A program made the position numbers and the translations under genes. A stretch of DNA of 9,779 nucleotides from RGIG995 sp045603745. Lineage in GTDB: Bacteria > Bacillota > Clostridia > Oscillospirales > UBA644. Positions within the stretch are counted from its first letter, which is position 1, and every line of letters begins with the position of its first letter. Location: the NCBI GenBank assembly GCA_045603745.1, contig JAZUMQ010000022.1:1-9779 (forward strand), read 5' to 3'. The notes below the pieces were generated by a model. It was not told where the DNA came from and ran no database searches. It saw only the letters and a list, made by a program, of their open reading frames with translations. Of the stretch, positions 1-4,641 are shown in pieces.

Positions 1-92
1 TGATAACTCAAACGGTGTTCTCGCATATCCATTATAACGGATATTTTGAATTCTGTCGAGTACTTTCGCTGAATTTGTCCTTTTTTTGCCAT
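1..92 (-). CDS. IS3-family transposase OrfA, N-terminal fragment (cut by window edge)
   Basis: Reading the minus strand from an ATG at base 92 gives 30 codons beginning MAKKGQIQRKYSTEFK and continuing ISVIMDMREHRLSY to the window edge. This matches the N-terminus of the helix-turn-helix OrfA proteins of IS3-family elements common in Clostridia. OrfA binds the IS ends and, through programmed frameshifting with OrfB, normally yields the OrfAB transposase. A GGAGG ribosome binding site lies at 109-105, 12 bases from the ATG, which is rather far, and it sits inside the terminal hairpin. Only the start is visible, so whether the gene is intact cannot be judged. Confidence 0.75.
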   Translation of the reverse strand, partial: MAKKGQIQRKYSTEFKISVIMDMREHRLSY

Positions 93-97
93 AAAAA

Positions 98-137
98 ATA
101 TGCACCTCCAAAAGTGTCTAACTTTTGGGGTGCATAT
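98..137. repeat. IS-end inverted repeat / hairpin covering the OrfA ribosome binding site
   Basis: The left arm ATATGCACCTCCAAAAGT (98-115) and the right arm ACTTTTGGGGTGCATAT (121-137) are perfectly complementary apart from one bulged T at 107; the loop is GTCTA (116-120). In an RNA copied from the minus strand this is a 17-bp stem in which the OrfA Shine-Dalgarno (109-105) is paired. A transcript entering from outside the element would contain both arms, so the transposase start would be masked. A transcript starting inside the element would lack the outer arm. The structure is seen directly; the regulatory role is inferred by analogy with IS10 and IS50. Confidence 0.7.
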
Positions 138-182
138 CAAAGAGGGGTTCTCTTGTGTCCGATTTTTTTCATTCCGTAGCCC

Positions 183-211
183 TTGACGAATCGGAAAAGT
201 CATGGTATAAT
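183..211 (+). promoter_or_regulatory. Sigma-A promoter of the YbjN-like gene pair
   Basis: A -35 box TTGACG (183-188) is separated by exactly 17 bases from a consensus -10 box TATAAT (206-211), which has the extended TG motif (TGG at 203-205). It precedes the first YbjN-like start codon by about 95 bases, leaving an untranslated leader of roughly 85-90 bases in which I see no riboswitch. Confidence 0.8.
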
Positions 212-306
212 AAAAAGACCGGCAGGGTAAAATTCCTTTGCGAAATTTTGCCGCCGGACGCATTTCTTAAGATACCAAATCAAATCAAAGAACAGGAGAA
301 TACATT

Positions 307-801
307 ATGGCAGAACCGAATCTGGAACAGGCAAAGTCCGTGTTCGATGCCTTTTGCCGGACGATGGATCGTCTCGACTGGCATTATAAGAAAGTTAAGG
401 ATCTCACCCTTGAGTGCGGTGCGAAGGGAGACGATCTCCCCATGGACCTCACCGTCAAGGTGGACGAGGAGCGTCGCCTGATCCGGCTGATCTCCCTGCT
501 CCCTTTTTCCATTCCGGAGGATAAGCGCCTCGAAGTGGTCGTGGCCATCAGCGCCCTCAATAACGCCCTCGTGGACGGTTGCTTTGACCTCGATCTCGGG
601 GACGGATCTCTGTTTTTCCGCATGACCAACAGTTATGCAGACAGTGAGCTTGGCACGGAAGTATTCGAATATCTTCTCTATTCCTCCTGCCAGATCATCG
701 ACGAATACAACGACCGGTTTTTGATGCTGTCCAAAGGGATGCTCTCCCTGGAAAATTGGATCTCCATGATCAACGACAAAGGAGGGAAAGACAATGAGTA
801 A
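307..801 (+). CDS. YbjN domain-containing protein (first of a tandem pair)
   Basis: This 164-residue soluble protein has no signal peptide or membrane segment. Its pattern is that of the YbjN family, which folds like type III secretion chaperones: an N-terminal helix (residues 5-25), then strands around LTLECGAKGDDLPMDLTVKV and RRLIRLISLLPF, a helix rich in alanine (VVVAISALNNALVDG), DGSLFFRMTNSY and a C-terminal helical part. The molecular role of the family is not settled; E. coli YbjN has been linked to stress and motility phenotypes. The start is supported by AGGAGA at 294-299, 7 bases upstream. The gene overlaps the next, clearly paralogous gene by 8 bases and shares its promoter (183-211) and terminator (1296-1325), so the two are probably co-translated and may form a heterodimer (inference). 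Confidence 0.8.
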   Translation: MAEPNLEQAKSVFDAFCRTMDRLDWHYKKVKDLTLECGAKGDDLPMDLTVKVDEERRLIRLISLLPFSIPEDKRLEVVVAISALNNALVDGCFDLDLGDGSLFFRMTNSYADSELGTEVFEYLLYSSCQIIDEYNDRFLMLSKGMLSLENWISMINDKGGKDNE

Positions 802-1255
802 CGTACTCGCAAATCAGGTATACTCGACCCTTTGCGACGCCCTCGACGAACGGGGCTGGTCTTACGAAAAAGAGGAGGAAAAACTCCTCGTCCATTTCGG
901 CGTCCGCGGCAACGACGTTCCCATGCAGGTTCTGATTCTCGTGGATGCGGACCGTCAGTTGATCCGCGTCATGTCCCCCATGGGCTTCAAGATAAAGCAG
1001 GATAATCTTCTCGACGGCGCCATCGCCTGCACCGTCGCCTCTTACGGCATAGTTGACGGCAATTTCGATTACGACATTTCCGACGGAAGCATCCTTTATC
1101 GCCTGACCGCCTCCTACCGCGGCAGCAAAATCGGCAAGGGGCTGTTCCATTACCTCATCGACTGCACCTGCGCCACCGTCGACGATTATAACGAAAAATT
1201 CCTCGGTCTCAACAACGGCACGCTCACCATCCAGGACTTCATCAAACAGGCCTGA
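794..1255 (+). CDS. YbjN domain-containing protein (second of a tandem pair)
   Basis: This 153-residue soluble protein is paralogous to the upstream gene. Shared landmarks in the same order are GVRGNDVPMQVLILVD against GAKGDDLPMDLTVKVD, RQLIRVMSPM against RRLIRLISLL, IVDGNFDYDISDGSILYRLT against LVDGCFDLDLGDGSLFFRMT, and DDYNEKFLGLNNGTLTIQDFI against DEYNDRFLMLSKGMLSLENWI. The start is fixed by an excellent AGGAGGG at 780-786, 7 bases upstream and inside the end of the first gene. The two copies have diverged strongly but keep the whole fold, which points to an old duplication kept for a paired function rather than a recent one. A strong terminator follows 40 bases after the stop codon. No catalytic residues are evident; a binding or chaperone-like role is the most that the fold suggests. 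Confidence 0.8.
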   Translation: MSNVLANQVYSTLCDALDERGWSYEKEEEKLLVHFGVRGNDVPMQVLILVDADRQLIRVMSPMGFKIKQDNLLDGAIACTVASYGIVDGNFDYDISDGSILYRLTASYRGSKIGKGLFHYLIDCTCATVDDYNEKFLGLNNGTLTIQDFIKQA

Positions 1256-1295
1256 CCTGCCCCCATTGATTCCAAAACCCCGAAACAACAACCAC

Positions 1296-1325
1296 CCCCG
1301 GAACGCCCATCGTTCCGGGGTTTTT
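1296..1325 (+). terminator. Rho-independent terminator after the YbjN-like pair
   Basis: A perfect 10-bp stem, CCCCGGAACG (1296-1305) with CGTTCCGGGG (1311-1320), closes a 5-base loop (CCCAT) and is followed at once by TTTTT (1321-1325). The minus-strand side is not U-rich, so it works for plus-strand transcripts only. It separates the YbjN unit from the operon that follows. Confidence 0.93.
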
Positions 1326-1346
1326 CATTGGTTACGCATTCCCATC

Positions 1347-1375
1347 TTGAAAAAATGCGAAAATTGTGATATAAT
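1347..1375 (+). promoter_or_regulatory. Sigma-A promoter heading the nine-gene array
   Basis: A -35 box TTGAAA (1347-1352), a 17-base spacer and a consensus -10 TATAAT (1370-1375) with extended TGA (1367-1369) lie 40 bases before the TipAS start codon. No other promoter of this quality is apparent in the gaps between the following genes, so it is the likely main promoter for 1415-9551. I see no clear operator-like inverted repeat around it. Confidence 0.85.
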
Positions 1376-1401
1376 GGAAAATAGAAGAAAACATTACCCA
1401 T

Positions 1402-1407
1402 GGGGGA
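1402..1407 (+). promoter_or_regulatory. Ribosome binding site that decides the TipAS start
   Basis: GGGGGA (1402-1407) stands 7 bases before the ATG at 1415. An in-frame ATG at 1400 overlaps this site and would have no ribosome binding site of its own, so the start at 1415 is preferred. Confidence 0.75.
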
Positions 1408-1414
1408 CAAAAAA

Positions 1415-1786
1415 ATGAGCGATATTTATTCTGTCGAAGTCCAAAAACGCTGGGGCGATACCGCCGCCTACCGGGAACACACCGAAAAAACAAAACACTA
1501 CACAAAAGAACAATGGGATACGGTAAACGATGGCTTAATGTCCATCTTTGCCGAATTTTCCGCGTGCAAAAATCGTGGGGCTTCCCCCGATTCCCCCGAG
1601 GCACAAGCGCTTGTCACAAAACTTCAAGCCCACATCACCGAACACTACTACACCTGCACCCCCGAAATCCTCGCCGGCCTCGGCAAGATGTACATTTCCG
1701 ATGAGCGTTTCCAAAATAACATCGACCAATACGGAGAAGGTACTGCAGAATTTGTGGCAAACGCCATAGAACGGATGACAAAATGA
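1415..1786 (+). CDS. Stand-alone TipAS antibiotic-recognition domain protein
   Basis: The 123-residue product matches the TipAS domain: VQKRWGDTAAYREHTEKTKHYTKEQW (split here as VQKRWGDTAAYR, residues 9-20, and the Tyr-Thr-Lys-Glu stretch to W34), then helices ending in CTPEILAGLGKMYISDERF (81-99) and the N-x-D-x-YG-x-G-x-AEF tail (102-113). In TipAL of Streptomyces this C-terminal domain captures thiopeptide antibiotics such as thiostrepton, partly through a cysteine, and an N-terminal MerR helix-turn-helix activates transcription. Here no DNA-binding part is present and none is encoded upstream, so the protein resembles the naturally short TipAS form, which may sequester drugs. Cys51 and Cys81 are the only cysteines; Cys81 lies in the conserved region before the YG motif. 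The stop codon overlaps the start of the next gene (ATGA, 1783-1786), implying translational coupling. Confidence 0.85.
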   Translation: MSDIYSVEVQKRWGDTAAYREHTEKTKHYTKEQWDTVNDGLMSIFAEFSACKNRGASPDSPEAQALVTKLQAHITEHYYTCTPEILAGLGKMYISDERFQNNIDQYGEGTAEFVANAIERMTK

Positions 1787-2607
1787 AAATTATTTTAAGC
1801 AGAAAAGGCTTTGACTCTGCCAACGGTGGAATCGTCAGTCCTATCATGGAAGACGGAACAATGATATCGTTCCCGATTCCATCGAAAGATAAGGATTCCT
1901 TCGATGATTTAGTGTATTGCAATCAATCTTATGCCAAAATATTGCAAGACCTGAAATACAAAGAAAATCCCGAATGCCCGAACTGTCATGTCGACCCGGA
2001 CTTGACGCTTGACCGAAGAAAAAATAAAATTGATGGCTGGTGTCCTATTTTTGGTCAGGTTAATTCTTCTGCACTTTATCTTGAGAAAACGGTAGAGATT
2101 AAACCCGGAGACTTGTTTTTATTTTTCGGAAATTATCACAAAGTCGAATTTGTAGATGGGAAATACCAATACATAAAGAAAACCGGCGACTTTTACAGTG
2201 ATAACGATTTGCAGGTGATTTGGGGTTATTTGCAAGTCGGGGAAATTGTCCGGGATGCGGAAGCACAACGAAAATACGGATGGCATCCCCATTCTTCCGA
2301 GACTTACACGCAACATGAACGCTCTAATACGATGTTTGTTGCCAGAGACAAATTGTCATTTAATGAAAATCTGCCCGGGGCAGGCGTTTTAAAATATCGA
2401 CAAGACCGGGTTTTGACCGCCGAGAACTGCACAAAAGCCACGTGGGTAAAACGCTCAATATATGATGTTGATTCCGTTTTCGGAAACAGAAAAAATTCTT
2501 CAAAAATTGCGGACGGAATTTATTACGCCGGAATTTGGCAAGAGTTGGGACTGCATGAATCCCCCGCGTGCGAAGAATGGGCGAGGACAATCATTCAAGA
2601 ATGTTAA
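1783..2607 (+). CDS. Nmad3 family protein (nucleotide modification associated domain 3)
   Basis: The 274-residue protein begins MKIILSRKGFDSANGGIVSP, with the SRKGFDS and G-G-x-x-SPI start that I recognise as the Nmad3 domain. Further conserved-looking elements are CHVDPDL (residues 68-74, of the H-x-DPDL type), GQVNSSALYLEK near 91-102, KPGDLFLFFGNY (107-118) and a Trp-Gly-Tyr-Leu-Gln-Val-Gly-Glu segment in the middle. The domain was named because it occurs beside DNA base-modification genes of phages and bacteria; the biochemical activity is unknown. Here no obvious base-modifying enzyme is adjacent. It starts inside the TipAS stop codon (ATGA overlap) and has no good ribosome binding site of its own, so it relies on coupling. 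It is visibly more AT-rich than the genes on either side, which suggests separate acquisition. Confidence 0.72.
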   Translation: MKIILSRKGFDSANGGIVSPIMEDGTMISFPIPSKDKDSFDDLVYCNQSYAKILQDLKYKENPECPNCHVDPDLTLDRRKNKIDGWCPIFGQVNSSALYLEKTVEIKPGDLFLFFGNYHKVEFVDGKYQYIKKTGDFYSDNDLQVIWGYLQVGEIVRDAEAQRKYGWHPHSSETYTQHERSNTMFVARDKLSFNENLPGAGVLKYRQDRVLTAENCTKATWVKRSIYDVDSVFGNRKNSSKIADGIYYAGIWQELGLHESPACEEWARTIIQEC

Positions 2608-2621
2608 AGGACTTTACTATA

Positions 2622-3308
2622 ATGAAAGACGAATGTTTGATTTGCGGAGCACCGCTGACCTATTTAGAACAGAACGAGTTGATGGAATGTTCCATCTGCC
2701 ACAAAAAAGAGCCGAGCAAAACGGTCTGTGAAAAGGGGCATTATATCTGCAACGAGTGTCACACCCAAGGGCTTGACGGCATCATCGGAGTGTGTCTTTC
2801 GGAGCAGTCAAAAAATCCCATCGTCATCCTTCAAAAACTGATGGCGTTGCCGTTCTGCCATATGCACGGACCCGAGCATCACGTGATGGTGGGTGCGGCG
2901 TTGCTCACGGCGTATCGGAACGCCGGGGGAGAAATCGACCTTCCCAAAGCCCTTGCGGAAATGCAAGCACGAGGCAGAAAGATTCCCGGAGGCGCCTGTG
3001 GATTTTGGGGCGCTTGCGGAGCCGGAGTCAGCGCCGGAATCTTCGTGTCCATCGTGACCGGTTCAACACCCCTTGCCACCGAAGCGTGGGGACTTTCCAA
3101 CAAAATGACCGCGTCTGCCCTGGAAGCAATCGGCACCGTGGGTGGTCCGCGATGCTGCAAACGGGATTCCTACCTCGCCATCATAAAGGCGGTGGAATTC
3201 GCCAAAGACAACCTCGGCGTTACCATGGAATCCGGCGACGTCATCTGCACCCATTCTTCCCAAAACAATCAATGCATCCAAACTCGATGCCCCTTTTACA
3301 CCAAATAA
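2622..3308 (+). CDS. DUF5714 domain protein, cysteine-rich
   Basis: I recognise this 228-residue protein as the DUF5714 family of Clostridia and methanogens; the function is unknown. The N-terminus is a run of metal-binding pairs: C5-x2-C8, C23-x2-C26, C36 and C43-x2-C46. The core has FCHMHGPEHHVMVG (78-91) and the glycine/cysteine motif GGACGFWGACGAG (123-135), followed by GGPRCCKRDS (174-183) and a C-terminal C209, C218, C223 group. So many fixed Cys and His suggest zinc plus possibly an Fe-S cluster or a redox-active site (inference). The start at 2622 is chosen because AAAGGA lies at 2606-2611 and because family members begin just before the first CxxC. An in-frame ATG at 2601 overlaps the Nmad3 stop and is the alternative. 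The gene is GC-richer than Nmad3. Confidence 0.75.
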   Translation: MKDECLICGAPLTYLEQNELMECSICHKKEPSKTVCEKGHYICNECHTQGLDGIIGVCLSEQSKNPIVILQKLMALPFCHMHGPEHHVMVGAALLTAYRNAGGEIDLPKALAEMQARGRKIPGGACGFWGACGAGVSAGIFVSIVTGSTPLATEAWGLSNKMTASALEAIGTVGGPRCCKRDSYLAIIKAVEFAKDNLGVTMESGDVICTHSSQNNQCIQTRCPFYTK

Positions 3309-3327
3309 TTGGAACAAGAGAACCACT

Positions 3328-3873
3328 ATGATTTTAGAAACCAAGCGCCTCATTCTTCGCCCCTGGCATGAAGATGATGCGGAAGAATTATATCAATATG
3401 CGCACGACCCGGAAGTTGGTCCGCCCGCCGGATGGAAACCCCACACCGACGTCGAGAACAGCCGTGAAATTATTCGCACGATTCTATCGGCGCCCGAGAC
3501 CTACGCCGTTTGTCTGAAAGAGACGGGCAAACCCATCGGCAGTATCGGATTACACCGCAACGACCTTGCGGAGCAAGACGATGAATACGAACTTGGCTAT
3601 TGGCTCGGCAAACCTTTTTGGGGTCAAGGGCTGATTCCCGAGGCTTCACAAGAACTTCTTCGTTACGCCTTTGAAAACTTAGGCATGAACCGCATTTGGT
3701 GCGGCCACTACGACGGAAACGTAAAAAGCCGCCGCGTCCAAGAAAAACTCGGCTTTGTCTACCACCACACCACCGAAGGCATAGAAGTCAAGCCACTGAA
3801 CGAAACCCGCACCGGCCACGTCATGCTCATGACACGAGAAATGTGGAAAAATTCAATCGCGAAAGGAATTTAA
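3328..3873 (+). CDS. GNAT family N-acetyltransferase (RimJ/RimL-like)
   Basis: The 181-residue protein has the RimJ/RimL-type GNAT layout: ETKRLILRPWHEDDAEELY at the N-terminus, GKPIGSIGLH (67-76) as the central strand, ELGYWLGKPFWGQGLIPEA (88-106) with the acetyl-CoA pyrophosphate loop W98-G99-Q100-G101, and N131-x2-SRRVQEKLGF ending at residue 143. It should transfer an acetyl group from acetyl-CoA to an amine; relatives acetylate ribosomal protein N-termini or small molecules, and the substrate cannot be read from sequence. The ribosome binding site is weak (AAGAGAA about 6 bases upstream). It follows DUF5714 by 19 bases and ends 2 bases before the next gene, so it lies in the same transcript. 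The C-terminal motif TGHVMLMTREMW is typical of the subfamily. Confidence 0.9.
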   Translation: MILETKRLILRPWHEDDAEELYQYAHDPEVGPPAGWKPHTDVENSREIIRTILSAPETYAVCLKETGKPIGSIGLHRNDLAEQDDEYELGYWLGKPFWGQGLIPEASQELLRYAFENLGMNRIWCGHYDGNVKSRRVQEKLGFVYHHTTEGIEVKPLNETRTGHVMLMTREMWKNSIAKGI

Positions 3874-3875
3874 AA

Positions 3876-4625
3876 ATGACAGAACTTGAAAAAATTGCAT
3901 ACGCAAAATCGTTTATAGACAAACTTGCAAATGGCATCAACCCTTTAGATGATACACCCATTCCAAAGAACGATATCGCAAATAACGTCCGTCTATCGCG
4001 TTGCTTTTTCTATGTGTCGGATATCCTGCGTCAAGTGGTTGAAAACGGCGGCGTACATCCCGTAAAGACAGCGAAGCAACGTAAAAAAGAATTTGTTCTG
4101 ACGAATGAAGAGCGAGAAAAAATTCAAATTTCTGAGATCCCGTTAGGTATAGCTGAGATATCAAATCATTTAAATGCTCTAATCGACTTAAAAACTACCA
4201 AAAAAATATCGGCTACTACAATCAATCATTGGCTCTTGAATTTACAATTATTAGAGGTGGTTACACTGCCTAATGGAAGAATAAGAAAACTGCCGACCGA
4301 GCAAGGGAAAGATCTTGGAATTTTTGCTGAAGAAAGAATAGGGGCATATGGAACATACATAAAGGTTTTGTTTTCATCAGCCGCGCAGCAATTTATATAT
4401 GATAACATAGAGGCTATTATTGATTCAAAAAACGAAAAAAGTGGTTCTCTTTCCGAATTCCAAGGTCGTCCTTGGACTGAAGCACATGAAGAATGCTTGG
4501 TTGATCTGTTCAAGAAAAACATCCCGGTTTCTGAAATTGCATCTACGTTAAAACGTACCAACGGCGGAATCCGGTCTCGACTAAAAAAACTTGGTTTGAT
4601 TGAAAACAGAAGCGACGCAAAATAA
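3876..4625 (+). CDS. Putative DNA-binding protein with C-terminal Myb/SANT-like helix-turn-helix
   Basis: This 249-residue protein has three parts. An N-terminal region (1-60, with NNVRLSRCFFYVSDILRQVV at 36-55) looks familiar as the start of small proteins encoded next to helicases, but I cannot name the family. A middle region (105-150: SATTINHWLLNLQLLEVV and then a short turn and RIRKLPTEQGKDLG) resembles a winged-helix or phage-antirepressor-like fold. The C-terminus (197-242), GRPWTEAHEECLVDLFKK through IASTLKRTNGGIRSRLKKLG, is a typical SANT/Myb-like HTH seen fused to helicases and nucleases. The start is set by AAAGGA at 3862-3867, 8 bases upstream; the open frame extends further up but only as a shadow of the GNAT gene. 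It sits 16 bases before the helicase, so a role in targeting or controlling the helicase is likely (inference). The gene is AT-rich. Confidence 0.6.
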   Translation: MTELEKIAYAKSFIDKLANGINPLDDTPIPKNDIANNVRLSRCFFYVSDILRQVVENGGVHPVKTAKQRKKEFVLTNEEREKIQISEIPLGIAEISNHLNALIDLKTTKKISATTINHWLLNLQLLEVVTLPNGRIRKLPTEQGKDLGIFAEERIGAYGTYIKVLFSSAAQQFIYDNIEAIIDSKNEKSGSLSEFQGRPWTEAHEECLVDLFKKNIPVSEIASTLKRTNGGIRSRLKKLGLIENRSDAK

Positions 4626-4641
4626 CTTTAGGAGAATTAGC

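Larger units (their letters stand above)
1..139 (-). mobile_element. End of an IS3-family insertion sequence (runs off the left edge)
   Basis: On the minus strand the tip reads TGATATGCACCCC followed by AAAAGTTAGACA, the layout of IS3/IS150-group terminal inverted repeats. It is followed 48 bases in by the start codon of an OrfA-type transposase. I place the outer boundary near base 139 because the minus-strand end then begins with TG, as is usual in this group. The other end, and hence the target-site duplication, lies outside the window. The family assignment is from recognition of the protein start and the terminal repeat style; the exact boundary is inferred. Confidence 0.75.

Noticed and set aside
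125..481. Plus-strand open frame of 118 codons starting within the IS end
   Set aside because: It has no ribosome binding site, begins inside the IS hairpin, spans the promoter at 183-211 and overlaps the YbjN-like gene in another frame with low-complexity Arg/Ser/Pro composition.
770..1291. Minus-strand open frame of 173 codons opposite the second YbjN-like gene
   Set aside because: It is an antisense shadow of a GC-rich gene with a clear family match on the plus strand, and its translation shows no recognisable motif.
2792..3331. Plus-strand frame of 179 codons within the DUF5714 gene
   Set aside because: It is a frame-shifted reading of the DUF5714 coding sequence, very rich in Arg, His, Ser and Pro, with no ribosome binding site.
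3696..3875. Upstream extension of the HTH protein
   Set aside because: These 60 codons overlap the GNAT gene and translate to an Arg/Pro/His-rich shadow; the ATG at 3876 has a proper AAAGGA site.
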